NCBI GenBank assembly: GCA_033297205.1
Contig: MU859071.1
Span: 268,489 to 332,488 of the forward strand
Reading direction: 5' to 3'
Length of the DNA: 64,000 bases
From: Pseudoneurospora amorphoporcata
Taxonomy: Eukaryota; Ascomycota; Sordariomycetes; Sordariales; Sordariaceae
The notes below the pieces were generated by a model. The model was not told the DNA's origin. It saw nothing but the letters and a program-made list of their open reading frames with translations, and made no database searches. The translations under genes and the position numbers were made by a program. This document shows, piece by piece, positions 24,153 to 37,100 of this stretch (position 1 is its first letter; each line of letters begins with the position of its first letter).

Positions 24153-24742
24153 GTTATATTTGGCGACCTGGTGTTGAAGTTATGTATGTATTAAGTGGGG
24201 AGCATTGAAGGGAAGAGGGAAGGAGGGCGCAAAGGTGAATATCGCCAAGACCGAGGAAGAGGGACAAGATTAAGGTACCTTAGGTATCCGTTTTTGGGCA
24301 TAGGAAAGGGGGAAGATGGTAAAGAACGACGTGGGTGAGTGAATGAATGTGAACTGGAACACAATCTGTTCCGAACTACAACTGAAGTACAGATTGGTTT
24401 AACCTGAAAGAGAAGGATGCCAAGACTGTTCCCCCACCTCTAGCCGGTTATGTCATCCGATGTAACTCGGAGACACTAGCCTTTTAGGGCTGGAATCAGA
24501 GCCTCATTATTGTTCTGAACCTCAAGATACACAACTAAGAAGATTCGCAAAAGAAAGCTCGAAGCACTTCAATGCTCTCAGAATAGGGATAACAATGCCA
24601 TATCATTCCTCTATGCATCTACCACTACCAACACCACACACTCAATGCTCTTGCTCTTGCTCATTGCTCACCACTCTAATCAAATTGTGACCAAAAAAGG
24701 AACGGAACGGACCAACAACCAAAACAGACATTAAAAAAATCA
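24153..24742. other. intergenic, promoter of macro-domain gene and vph-1 3' end
   Basis: The 590 bp hold upstream sequence of the macro-domain gene and the vph-1 3' UTR. CT-rich and CA-rich tracts are present; no ORF with family features is seen. Confidence 0.65.
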
Positions 24743-27644
24743 TCAGCCCATGTACTCTCTAAGCTCCTCCGACTCTTCAAGCTGTTGCTTAAACGAAAAT
24801 GGCGCAAACGGCCATCCTCCAAACTCGGCGAACTTGGAGAAGGACTCGACCCACGCGAGACGCAACGAGTGAAGCTGTTGTTTTTTAATCTTCGTTAGCA
24901 AATGACTTTGATTCGTTGAGGATACCAGAGAGCAAACTTACCATAGCGGAGACACCCTCCATGATAATCAAAATGATAACACTGAGGACAAAGAACATGG
25001 CAAACGCGACCACGAGGAAGATAGCGCCGCCAATACCCGTGGATTCCAGCGCCTTCTGCATGGTCATGGACCAGAGCACAGCGGAAAGCTGCTGATGCGC
25101 AAGCGAAAGAGCCCAGAGACGAAGGTAAGAAGCAGTATGCGAGACACAGTTGAGACAGAACTCTGTTTCGATGTTAGTACGCTGCCTTTAACAAATCCTA
25201 AAGAACGGAGGAGACTCACCGATAGTATGGATGACCTGGTGAATCATCACCTCGCTAAACTCAAACTCCCCATGTTCGCCATCACCATGGTCATCGTGGG
25301 TAAGCATGGCCGCACCCTCGTAATCATCACCGTCATCACCATGAACACCGGTGGTATGACCGTTGTCATCATCATCATCCAGAGCACTAACACGAGATCG
25401 CTCGCCAATACCGCGATAGCCCTTGGCGCGCGCCCGGTTGTTCTCCCAACGAAGATAGAACGGCTTGAGGAAGAGAAGAATGGGGACCTGAACAACAGCC
25501 AGCAGCAGGAGGATAACCTGAACTGTGGCCTGACCAGGGTAGAGAGCGACACCACCGTCAAGGGTACCGGGCTGCAAGAACATGTAGATCAACATGTTCA
25601 AGAGTCCAGGAGGCTGCCTACCGGTGCCGAACCAGTCGACCGACCACTTGTAGATAATGCAGAGGACGAGGTAACCAAAGATGGACTGGAAGAAGATCAT
25701 GCCCGGGACAAAATTACCCCAGATATCAATCGGCTTCTTGAAGTGGCGGGCGTTGATGTAGGAGAAGCACAGCGAGTAGGTCATGTGGGCCCAACCCAAG
25801 ATGATGGACATCTTCATCTTGTAACTGTTGCTGAAGAGCAAGTCGTTCTCGGTACCGTGCCAACGCCAATCGAGACCAAAGGGGTAGCGGTAACCGTTCG
25901 GCTCGCGGAGCTCGGCGTGGACCGTGTCACCATCCTTATAACCCTCGGGCACAGCCCACTTCCACTGACTGTCAAAGAGCGTCATGGACTTGGAGAACAC
26001 ATCGTTGTAGATCAGACCGGTGTAGACAGAGAAGACCGCCATGACCAAAGCGATGTAACGACCGTAGTAAACCATGGCGAAGAGCTCGAACGTGACCTTC
26101 TTCAGGGGCTTCTCCCAGTAGATCATGGCGAGGGCGGCGCAAAGCATGATGATGGCATGACCAAAGTCACCAAACATGACAGCGAAGAGGAAGGGGAAAG
26201 TGACAATAACCGGGATGGCAGGGTTAACTTCCTGGTAGGTAGCAGTACCGTAGGCGTTGACGATGGTTTGGAAAGCCTCGGTGAACTTGTTAGTCTTGAG
26301 ATAGGTAGGAGGGGTCTTGTTGGTCCGGATCTCGTTGATAATGGACGGGACCGAGAGACCAGCTCTATTGTTGACATCCTGCAGAGTGGACCTGATGAGC
26401 GGCAGGTCGTTGGTAGGACACCAACCCTCAGCAATCAACGTCCGGCGAGCGCGGTCGTACGAGAAGAGGTTGAGAGTATTATAAACAGCCTTCTCCTTGC
26501 TGACGAGAACCATCCAAGCCGAAAGCGACTGAGAGATCTGAGACAGCTCAGCCTCGAGCGTCTGCTGGGTGTTGCGAAGGACGTTCTGGACATCGTTAAG
26601 CCTAGCGTTGACCTCGTGAACCTGGTCCCGGCGCAGATCGCTGTTCTCATCGACATTGTACACCTCGGCGCCCATGGACTCGGAAATACGGCGGATCTTG
26701 GCGAGGATCTCCTTGCCGTGGGCAAAGATGACGAAGACGTTCTTGAGAACGGGCTCGTTGGTGGTGGGATCGACCAAAGGCTCGGGAATCTCGGCCTGGT
26801 TCATGTAAAGGTTACCGCGGAGGGTACGCCAGAGGATGCGCTCAAAGGCAGCGACGCGGTCTCTGCCGATAACACCGGCGACGAAACCGATGTTCATGCC
26901 GGAGAAGGAACGCTCGACATCGGCGGCGGTGTTGTGCTGCTCGACATCCTGCAGCAGAGGGGCGTCGTCGTTGTCGGTGGATGCTCTAATCTCCTCGACG
27001 TTGCCGTGGGCGCGGTCGAAGAAGCCTCCAGCCTCGCGCAAGACCCATCTCCACTCGGTCAGCTCGACCTCGCGCTTCTTCAATGTTTCGTAGCTCTCGT
27101 TAAGAGAAGAGACGCGCTGCTCCAAGCTCTGGGCACGTTCGGCGAGTTCGTCGATCTCGGTGGTAGTGGGCGGGGCGAGGGTGTCTACGTCGAGGTCGAG
27201 TTTGCGCAGAGGGATTCCGGCCTTCTCCATCTGGGTGTGGAAGTAGCCTTGGCACACAACGAGTTAGCGATGATGCGATGTGGTCTTCGACAAGAGGACA
27301 TACGCAGCTGGCGTTCGACATTGTCGAGGCGTCTAATATCTTGGGTGAATGCTCTTTGGAAAGCACTGAGTTCCGAGTTGAGCTGTATTGGCAGACATTG
27401 TTAGCGACCGATGTTGATGTCGACATTCATTGTTGTTGTTCTTGAGGCCGGTGGTGGTGCTGGTGGGTTCTCGTGATGACAAGACAGGGCAGGGGAGGAC
27501 TCGGGATGGCATTACGTCTCTGAACTGGACAAGCCCCAGCTCGCCCAGGGCATTGCAGACTTCGCGGCCGATTTCGTTGGAAATGTAGAGCTGGACCATG
27601 CTCATGTCCGCCGAGCGGAACGGCGTGTCCTGTTTCGGCGCCAT
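24743..27644 (-). CDS. vph-1: V-type proton ATPase subunit a, vacuolar (862 aa, five exons)
   Basis: This is the 100-kDa membrane subunit a of the V-ATPase V0 sector, which forms the proton half-channels next to the proteolipid ring in vacuolar membranes. Minus-strand exons are 27644-27516, 27382-27304, 27247-25220, 25162-24942 and 24874-24743. Every junction keeps frame and uses GT donors (GTAATG, GTATGT, GTGAGT, GTAAGT) and AG acceptors. The N-terminal cytosolic half begins [20 protein letters not shown] and runs to about residue 400. The rest has about eight membrane segments. The invariant half-channel Arg lies in [11 protein letters not shown] (Arg760 here, equivalent to yeast Vph1 Arg735), carried by exon 4. 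The C-terminus reads EELREYMG. Length fits the family (about 840-860). The large opposite-strand ORF over exon 3 is a shadow. Confidence 0.97.
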
Positions 27645-29339
27645 CGTGGATGACCCGATTGAAGCGGAATGCTATGTGCAACTCCGAGTCGTTGTCGTAG
27701 ATTGTTTGGTGGTGGTTTGGTTTTCAGGCAGTTCCAGGTTCAAGTTGCTACGACGTCGGAGCCTTCCAAGGCGTCTCGGGTCGAGCTGGAGCGCTGCTGC
27801 AGTGGTTCGCTGGAAGGTCACAGTGGACCTTGCGTCGCCGCGCCACACTGCCCGATGAGATGTTGGGACGAGCGCCGCTTCCTTGCCGCCGCCAGCACGG
27901 TCGCTTCGCTGACGCCCGGCCACGCTTCGGCCATCATCACCAGCTGCCAGCTGTCGGATGTGGCAAGAATCAGATCGTCAGCTGGTGACTTCAAGAAACG
28001 CTTATCTTACCCTAACCCTGAATTCAATAGTCTTCTCACTTCTTCTCTTTCTTCGCAGTTCGCAGTGACGTCTCGAGGACTTGCTCTTTTCAGATGTTTT
28101 GTTTTCGAAAATTCCTATGGGTATTGTTTGAATCATACAAGACTCTCTACTATTCTATTAGGCATAAAGACTCTAAGTATGCTATCTCCTATCTTCCAAC
28201 CTGCAACCTGATCATCTTGTCCGCATGAAGCGAGGACAACTCAACCACTTCTCAGGTTCTCTTTAGTATCTATTGGAATCTCCAAACCCCCCCAAGCTCA
28301 CCCGCAGTACAACAACACGGATCCCATCACCATATAAAAGCAGGTACCGTCTCTTGCATCTCCGTCAAACAGCCTCAGTGACGTCACGTTGCAGTAAATT
28401 TGAAGTTTGCATACTGCATCCAGGGACCAGTTAAAACGAGTCCAAAAGTCCATATGATATTCATGTTCAATGTCTTTAGAGGAACAATCAGACAGAGTCG
28501 GAGGAGGGGACCAAGGGACCAGCGATTACCGAAACCCCCACGCGGGGTTGGGTCAGCCAGGAGTGATCACACCTAGTGGCCATCCATCACACATACAAAT
28601 TACTCACTCACCCAGGCAGCGATTTAGAATCAAGTCCGATATCTCATCTATTTCTCGGATATCTTTTGGCACATGCTGTCATATTGCTCAACTGGGCGGT
28701 TTTAAATAGTCAAGTAGATTAACTGGTTAAAGCTGACTGCAAATCCTAGCTTTAAGAAGCTTATAAATGTAGCACAAATCTCCCTTCCATCCTCCTGGTG
28801 GTTCTTCCACCCGAGGCTATATAAGTACAAGACATACACACAACTTCAAGCAGTTATCAGAGAAACTGTTTGTTTTGCCTCCTTCCAAATCTCTTTATGA
28901 CCAAAGAGTCAATTCCTTCTCCTTGGAAACTCCTGCTTTTGGTATATTGATATCCATCGATGCCAAGCAAACACTTTGATAACACTTCTTTTGATCAAAA
29001 AAACAGAAAAAGCCCATTCATCCAAAAACTCCATGCAATGACGACGATGCGAAAACCCCTCTCAAATACCGATAGATCCCTTGGTGGAAAATGGATATTG
29101 GAACTCTCGACGACTTCGCTCTCGGCATGCGAAAAAATGATATCAGAAACCCCAAAAACTCCGTGGTTGAACGCAAACCCGAGGGATAAAAAAACGCCGA
29201 AATCGCTCGCTTGCCATGCCGGTCATACCATGCCATGCCATGCCAACATAGGGGATACATAAGAATGAAAAAGGTGAGTAGAGAGTCGGAAAGAGGTTGT
29301 GACGAGGAACAGATCGATCGCCAATGCGAAGAGAGCTGC
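27645..29339. other. intergenic, no gene seen
   Basis: This 1.7-kb region holds the vph-1 promoter and 5' leader on the left and the F-box gene 3' end on the right. The short ORFs present show no motifs. A small cluster of CATGC direct repeats lies at about 29216-29245. A TATATAAG sequence occurs near 28818-28825, but no gene follows it convincingly. Confidence 0.6.
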
Positions 29340-31403
29340 CTAGAGCTTGCGCCCGAACATGAAGCTCCCGTACATACCGCCGACCTCAGCTCTCGCGACG
29401 GGGATCTTTCTCATTCCCCAGGCCTCGGCGCCCATCTTCCAACCACGGCTGCCGTCGTCGCGCGGCACAGAGGGGTCCTGAGACTTCTGTCGCACCATCC
29501 ATCCGCGGCTTCCGACCTCCGAGGTGCGCCAGCCCATGCGCTTCAAGGTGGCAGACGACTTCACCACACGACGGAAAACATCTTCGGCCAACTCAACCAC
29601 TTCGAGGGGAGCCGAGAAAGCCTTCATGATCGCGCAACGGCTGTTGAACAGATAAACCAGGTCCAACTCGTTACCCCAGAAGTCCGAAAGATCGAGGAAC
29701 TTGAGCGTATGCGGAACCCATTCGAGTTGCTTATCAACATCGTCCGTCTCGTCCGGCACAAAAAGTCGGTTGACGTCCTCCAAGAGGAGGGATCGGCCAA
29801 CAGACAATTCCTCGAGGTGCTTGGTCAAGGGCCGGAGCAAATCAATGTGCGAAGAATCCATCTTGCTTCCCTTCAAGCTGAGCGACTTGAGCGTCTTGGG
29901 AAGGACGGGCAGCAGCTCGGAAATGTCCTCGACGTCAAACAGCTGGTGGCTTCTGGCATCAGTAGCCAAGCTCAGGTATACGAGACCCTGGGCGGCAGGG
30001 TGGTTGGCGAGGAAATCAGTCACGCCGCGTGCAGAGAGCAACTTGCACTTGGCGATATTCAGGTGAGTGATCCTAGCTGTGTAGGGGATCGACATGAGGG
30101 CCGCATCAGTGATGCGAGTGCCGGCGACATCAAGGTGCGTCAACCGAGTAAGGCGGGGGAGAATGGTCTCAAAGACAATCGAAGGCAGCGTCAAGCACTT
30201 GTGAAGCGAGAGCCGGCGAATCGACAACTGCGCAGGCCAATCCGGCGTCACGATGGCCGTGAAGGAATCCTTGAAGAAGGTCGAAGTGCATCCGCAAAAG
30301 TCCAAAGCCTCCATGCGCTCAAGACCCAAAAACAGCTTCCTCAACACATCCGCGCTCAAATCCTGGTCGATGTGCTCCTGGACCAAGAACTCCTGAAGGT
30401 TTGGCGTCAAGTCAAGGCATCGGAGCAAGGTCTCGGAAGTTAAGTTGCGGGCCAGAGATCGCTCGGCGGCCGTGGAGAAGAGCTGCGAAGGGTTGAAGTG
30501 GCAGAAGTCGAGTCGTCGGACGATTGTGCCCAGCGTTTGGTGCTCGGCGATATGGGTCAGGAACTTGTGAAAGATTCTCGAGTGGGGGATCGTGATCTGG
30601 CTGTACAGCGTGCTCAAGGTAGCAAAGTGCAGTGTCTTGGATGTCAGCAACAACGACATGAGATCGATATTGCGCCGGGATACGCCGTTCGGGGGAATGT
30701 CGAGGACGAGGAGACTGATGATGGCGCCTGTCACATCACATGGTGGTTAGCGAACGGGTTGTTCCCAGATGCCGAGCGGGGGAGGGGCATCATGGAGTCG
30801 GGACGGGTACGTACTCAATATTTCGGCAGGGAGCCTCTCGATGGCAGCCTCACCCGGCCTGATCTTGACATTTCTGGGAGCCTTTGGCGCACTGCCCCAG
30901 ACGTTATTCAGAATGGTCAGGTCTCCAAAGCTCCTGCTAGCAAGCTTGCCCTTAACCTGGATTCCCTTCCATCCTTGGAAGCTGTCGGCGGGGGCAACAT
31001 AGCCGCGGAGCCTGCTGTTGGGCTGGGTCACTGGGGGGCAGAACTGGGTCTGGATCATGTTGAAGGCGTTGATCTTGTCGAGAGCCGAGGGGCCAGGAGT
31101 GACCTCGGGGGTGCGATCGTCAACAACTTCTTCGTCGACGTCGAGATGAGAGACCTTGGAGTGGGTAAAGGTCTGGGTGAGGGTGTTTTCGTTCTCGCGG
31201 ATGGAGGAGAAGGAAGAGCGCGACGCCCTGTCGGGAGAAGGCTGGCGGTTTTGAGCCTCGCTCATGATCTTGTTGTCGCACTCGTTAGGGGAGGGGAGAG
31301 CTGGGGAGAGGCACTCCTGGTGGGCAGGAGGAGTAATAGGAGGGCTTGGCGTTTGGATGTGATCCATGGCCGCGAAGGTATTGAGCTGATGCAGAATGAC
31401 CAT
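29340..31403 (-). CDS. F-box / leucine-rich repeat protein (658 aa)
   Basis: Two exons, 31403-30815 and 30727-29340, join in frame through a GTACGT donor and an ACAG acceptor. Residues 1 to about 185 are Pro/Ser-rich and look disordered. The splice joint rebuilds an F-box-like start (IERLPAEILSAIISLLVL, about residues 187-205) with a helix after it (LMSLLLTSKTLHFATLSTLY). The C-terminal half has irregular leucine-rich repeats, for example RLTHLDVAGTRITDAALMS, ITHLNIAKCKLLSARGV and TLKFLDLSDFWGNEL. Such proteins usually act as substrate receptors for SCF ubiquitin ligases; this is inferred from domain order only. A second in-frame ATG at 31367-31365 (MDHIQTP) is also well placed, so the first 12 residues are uncertain. 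No specific orthologue is recognised. Confidence 0.82.
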
Positions 31404-34400
31404 GTTGATGGAGGAAGGTGGGCGAAAGGTCGGCGGGGGGCTTGGCCCAGCCCAATGGTAAGATTGCTTATGAGGTCAGGTGTGCGACGGCGGGACAAGC
31501 GATAGTTGACAGTAAAGCGGTGACTTGTTTGGCGTCCTTTGTTGGTTTTTTTGCTTTTGGTGGAAGAAGGGGGACGATGTCACAGACGTTGGCGGGCCGG
31601 GGGGAGATGAAGCCGCAATATGTTTGGGGGTACAAGCGGAGGAAGTTAGGGTTGGATCGAAGCTCTTTGAGCAACAAGGGACGAAAGTCGGAGTCAGAGA
31701 TCAAAGGTTGGAGCTGTGGTCGAGCCTTGACAGGGAAGGTTGGATTTATTGGTGGATCAGTTGGTATTTCGCTTGTGGTGGGTTGTCGGTGTCTGGAAGC
31801 TCTTGGATCCCGGAAGGTTATAAAGGGCCGTTCTTGGATCTCCGCTCGCCAAGTTGGGGTAACCCAGAGTCGACTGGTGAGGCAGGTGTCCAAGCGCGTG
31901 GTCCCACGAGCTCACGAGAACAGGCGTGCGGAAGACCGGACTTGTTTCTTTGGATTTTGAGGTGTAGCCGCTTGGTGTTTTTCTATTAGTCAAGGGATGG
32001 TGCTGTTAGGTAAGAGGAACGAGGTTGAAGGGGGTGCCGGGCGATGCAAGTGATGCGGGGAAGAAAATGGTGTTGGTTGAACAGCACACTGCAGAGCGGT
32101 TGAAAGAGACGGTTGGAGTTGGATCCGCAACAGTCGTGATTTGGCTCCCAGCTAGTGCCAATCGCAGCAGGAGGTCGATGCTCGGGTCGGAGATCCCAGG
32201 TCGCCGCCGCCGCTTGCCGCTCGCTAAGAAAGCTGCCGGAGAAGTGCCCAGACCGGCTCGTGGCCCAATTTCCTCTCAAGTCAGGCAAGTGCAAAGCTAG
32301 GAACCTAGCTAGGGATATCCAATTGTGGAGAGGCTATCGGGAGAGACCGAGAGCACAGTAGCGGAAAAAAATAGAAGCCGGTATGGTCTTTCGTCCACAG
32401 GTACCGTGTCTCTGTAACTCTGTAACCTGGGGAAATTTGGAGATTTTTTTGGCAATTGGCGCTACCAGAAATTATGACCGGCAGTGTATAAAACGTGCGC
32501 CGACCGCCTTAATACCGATAGGGACGACGAGGAGTAATGTACTGTAGGCGCAATATGACCTCAGATGCGCACGGGTGAACGTAATATTTGGCGTGCCCCT
32601 CCGCTGGTCTCTTTCTTTGTATGGTCGGTTGAGTTGGGTTGGTGGTTGGTTCGTCGGATGAGGTCCTGTTCCCGTCTTTTTCGTCCTTCGTTTAGTTCTC
32701 GTTCTTCGTCGTTCGGTTACCGTACGCGGTTGGCAGGAGTGTAAGCGGATATTCGTTGCTTGCTGTTGCGCAAACAATGACAATAAAACAGCAGAAGAAG
32801 CGACCAGAACAAGAGGCAGGTGCGATGGAGGGATGGAAAAAAAAACAAACTGATTAAATACTGGAGCTACTTTACAATCGGGAAAGTACCTAGGGCAAAC
32901 CGGCAGAAGCCGTGCCGGGAAGGGTGCTTCTGAATTTTCTATCACCATGGCACACATTTGTATTACTCAACGCGAATTCAAGAAAAGATGTCCTTCCGTT
33001 TTATCACCTGCCCTGGCCCGGCAAGACTTGCGCACTGCCTGCCAATAAACTCCGGTGTGCACTTTGTACACTACAGACAGGACCCAGCTGGGTGGTAGCC
33101 AGGCAGATCCCTCCAGCAGCCTCCAGCCCTGTGCCTTTGCAGAAATGCAGAACCTTTGGCAGTCATTTGCAAATTTGGCATTTTTGGACACATCATGGAA
33201 ACCCCAGTTAAAATGGGCCAACGTTGGAGGCCGATTGACGGTGGGCCCAAAGCGTGGCTACAAAAAATAGCAACGATGCCAATGGACATTTCTACCAGTC
33301 AGAGGCACGGAAGATGGAACGCGGTGGAAACTGGTCTGACTGGGTCAAAGGCCAAGACTTCTTTCTGGTGATGGTCATCAGGGACCAGGCCGCCAGCGGT
33401 GTCAGGAATTTTTGATTTTTGCCTCATCTGTCCCGTCGTCTTTGGCTGTGTCAGAGCTGTTCGGATGACCGTCGGTTGATCTTGCAGCATCAACGACAGG
33501 AAATACGAAGCGGACCAACCAGAGCCTGGATATCGCCCACCAAACGTCCGAATCGAGTAACTGGAGTTCTGCCATGCTGGACAGCTGGAGAAATCTTGGA
33601 TCGCTGGGGCCGTCAATTGTGCAATGGATTCCAGTTCTACACGTAAGCTTGCTCAACATGTCAAGCTGCCGGTCGCTGCCGACAACCCAAAATACCCGAG
33701 TTTCCATGACATGCCATAACATCATCCGGTGCAGTGGGAAGTGGCAGTGGTTGATAGTGGCTGCCAAGTGGTTGTTCTCTGGTGGCCAAGCCCTCAGCAA
33801 TGGTACGTACCGTACAGTACAGTAGTGTACAAAGATACGTACTCGTACGTAATGGCTTGAAGCCCAGGCGACTAGGCGAGAGCGAGCTTCTCCACCAACA
33901 GAATGACAGCCGCGACATCACAGCAGCAGAAACCGCCCTTCTCCCTCGCGCTTCTCCAGATTCCGATCCCGTGCACAATTCAACCATCCGACATGTCAAC
34001 TATTACGAAGAGCAACCAAACTCGCGAAGAATTTGACATATGGCCACATACCATGATGCTCTGACACTCAGGCTTTGAAGAAGACATCCCCCCGGTTACA
34101 ATGCGATCAGCGGCTGACACGACCCTTGGATGACGTGATGAGCTTCCATCTCTCGTCTTGAAAGAGCCGAAACCGCATTCCCAGAAGCTCGCAGCTACGT
34201 AGCCCCTTATATCAAATTTCTTGTACGGATTCCCCAGACAACAAGCAACTAGCAACCAGCAATAAGCTCTCATCAACTGAACGCTGACGTGGGGAGCAAC
34301 AAGGGGGCCCGGGCATCCGGGGACTCACACACCGTTTGGACCCCTTTCTTCGCCCTTTGAGAAGATCGCCTCCACGCCGTTGTCGGAGGATCTTTCTTGT

Positions 34401-35928
34401 CATCTGTACCGGTAGATGGGCCAATCAGCCTTGCCATTGGAAGACAAGATGACCCGTTTGGATGAACATCATCGACAACGGACAAAGTGTTACAAAGTCA
34501 AAACTCAATTTCAACCATCCCGACCAGCCATCCAAAATGATCGCCCAAGACGTCGACAACCCGAACAGTCCCAATCTTTCAAGCGCCGAAATGGAATGAT
34601 CAAGCAGATCACTCAACGACGGAGTGGCATTGATGAGGTGACGCCAAGCGATCCGAACGGTGCGGCCCAGATGGCCCAGCATTCAGGGAGAGGCTCAGAA
34701 CTGTTCACGTGCACCTGATCATTCGCACCGCAAGTTCTCGCTTCTTTTCCCAAAGAGGCCCTTCTTCTTCTGGTTGATTCCCCCAATCCTTCTGTTCCCC
34801 CCCTTGTCACCCTCTCCGTCTTTTCTTCAACAATCCATTCAGCAAAGTCCGGGGAGCCGCTTACAGCTGCCCCGAGCCAACCTGGTAAGTATGCTGCGTT
34901 TAGGTACCACTGTCGCTGGTACTTGCTAGCGTAGCCTCATCTTTCTTTCCTCCCTTCTTCCCTTGTGCCCTAGCCCTTCTCCTTTCCCCGCATATCACTT
35001 TGTGGAGACACTCCCAGCTTGCATAAAATAAGGAGGAAACTGCAACGTACCTTTTCTGAGGAATGAATTTCGTACTGTCACCCAAGGTGGGACAAGTCTG
35101 TCCATCACACCATCAACAAGGTGGCAACGGTCATTGCACAACACCTCCCAAGTCGCCAACACACACACAGACGACATTTGCATTCCGACATATTCGTGTG
35201 ACCGCCCCCCATTTTCCATCTCCGCGGAGCTGACTGACGTCTCTTTATACAACTCTCCCATCAGAGTTCATGCTTGACGTAGGAAAATACGTGATGGCGT
35301 GCTGCTGAGTTATATAGAGTTTAGAAGAGTATAGTAAGAGCACGTAATACCCCGGGGTTATGATGACGATGTCGTTCTTCTGTGATACTTGCCAGGCTTT
35401 GCGATGCTGTCAAGTACAGTCGTACTGACTGTGCTCATCAACGGACTTTTCCAGGCTCGGCATATCTCTGCGGACAAGCCGAGGGCAAAGTCGAACCATT
35501 TTTCACCAGTCAAGAAGAACACGACACAACGTTGCAGATAAGAAGAACCAAAAGGCCAGACGTCCAGACCGTCCATTATTACCCCAGATTTTCGGGCACT
35601 TTCCTGAAGGATTGGCCAGATCTTGTTCCCTCCTGTCTCCTCCCTCCCGTCACCCGAACGAACAACTTTTCCAGCCAACGAGAGGATGCCAAAAATGCCA
35701 TGGGTTAACAGGGGGGCGGGCAGTCCAAGGACACAAAGAAGTTGGGACAGTACAAAATTTGGGGAAGCTGAGAAAAAGTTCAAAGTTCCGCTTTGGCGGT
35801 GCTGAGAGGTAGGTGTTCATGTGACCTCTTGTCTCCCTTGTCAGAAAGTCAGAAAAAGTCAGAAAAGAGACGACCCATTGACCAACCGTTTTCTTTCCCT
35901 TTCGTTCTTTTCTCTCATTTGAGAATGC

Positions 35929-35929
<1 letters not shown>

Positions 35930-35960
<31 letters not shown>

Positions 35961-35971
35961 GNNNNNNNNNN
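35930..35971. other. poly-A run and assembly gap (10 N)
   Basis: Twenty-eight A residues are followed by GGGG, then ten N. The sequence after the gap is extremely GC-rich (runs of GGGCC and GGGGGCGGGCC) for about 30 bases before normal composition returns. This is a scaffold join at a homopolymer; the real size and content of the gap are unknown. Confidence 0.95.
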
Positions 35972-36278
35972 GCGCGGGCCGGGCCCGGTGGGGGCGGGCC
36001 GGCATGAAAAGGAGGAGACATTCGGGCGGTCGTTCCGTTGACCGTCTCTGCTCCCTTCTTCTTGGCCAGAAGAACACTTTGCCCAGCTCGCCCAGGGACA
36101 TGTCGGTCGACCAGGTGGATGCGGAGGGCGAGAATAAAAGAACTACAGTGAAGAGGAAGAGAAAGAGATATTCACCGGGTTGAGGTTGTTGAAGTAAAAA
36201 TGTTTTGTTAGTTACAGTATCTTGAACTTTGGCTACTAATTTATTTATTTTTTGCCTTGAATGCTGAATGTTGTTCCC

Positions 36279-36314
36279 ACCACCACCATCATCATCATCA
36301 TCATCATCCTCATC
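36279..36314. repeat. CCA/CAT triplet microsatellite
   Basis: A short run of CAC then CAT triplets lies between the gap and the ING-family gene. It is non-coding as far as I can tell. Confidence 0.85.
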
Positions 36315-37100
36315 TCCGTTTTTCATATTGGTTCTTATCAAGATTTTCTTCTAAATCGTATACGGCTTTGACTTATGTCCTAGTTGGCAACCTAAAACAT
36401 TTAGTGATCAGACGACAATTGTCAGATCCAACATCATCCATCACCCACCCATCAACCGCAAATGGCTCATCAATTGGCAACAGAGAGGGGAGAGTAGATA
36501 TGAGGGGGAAGGTAAATCGTCGATCAAGAACACGTGTATGCGACAAGATATCGCATTCACCAGTTCATGCATGCAGGTACAGCTCTCGCAGAAAGGGTCC
36601 GACGCCCAGGGAACCCAACCTAGCCATACAAGACGACGGAAATAATAGATGTGAGTTGAAGGTGGAAAGTTGCTCTACACTACGTTCCATGGAACTGGAG
36701 GTTCTTCGGATTTTTCGTTACGTAATATTTTCTTGGTGAAGTGAGGGGAAGGTCGTATAGACATATTGCTGCTTTACTGGTTCTTGGCGGATAGAGTCGA
36801 TGCGAGTTTGGTTGTCTTTATATGACATCCGACGAGCTCCCAAGGCGGTCATGGTTTGCTGAGCACCTATGTCTGAAGGGTTCGAAGTTCTTTGTCTCGA
36901 TGCTGTTGTTAAGTATCACGAGGACTAACATTAAGCCAGGTCAAGTTAAAGTGCGTTCATTCATGATCATGCGTGGTGGAAAGGCCATCATAATAGTGTT
37001 GGTAGAAAAGACTGATAGTATATGTGCAAGAAAGAGACAACACAGTAAAAGCGTCCAGCCCATGTATAGTAGCATAGCATAGCGCCCCCAGGGCTGCTCC

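Larger units (their letters stand above)
31404..37100. other. 5.7-kb region without recognised gene; contains assembly gap
   Basis: The left part is upstream sequence of the F-box gene. At about 34730-34890 there is CT-rich sequence followed by a GTAAGT (34886-34891), which looks like a fungal promoter with a 5' UTR intron on the plus strand, but I cannot find a coding region after it. A run of A residues (35930-35957) abuts GGGG and ten N bases (35962-35971). A CCA/CAT triplet tract sits at about 36279-36314. The short ORFs have no motifs. A gene interrupted by the gap cannot be excluded. Confidence 0.55.

Noticed and set aside
25095..27404. 769-residue plus-strand ORF opposite vph-1
   Set aside because: It is the antisense shadow of the conserved V-ATPase exon 3, created by codon bias; its product is Val/Asp/Glu-rich with no family features.
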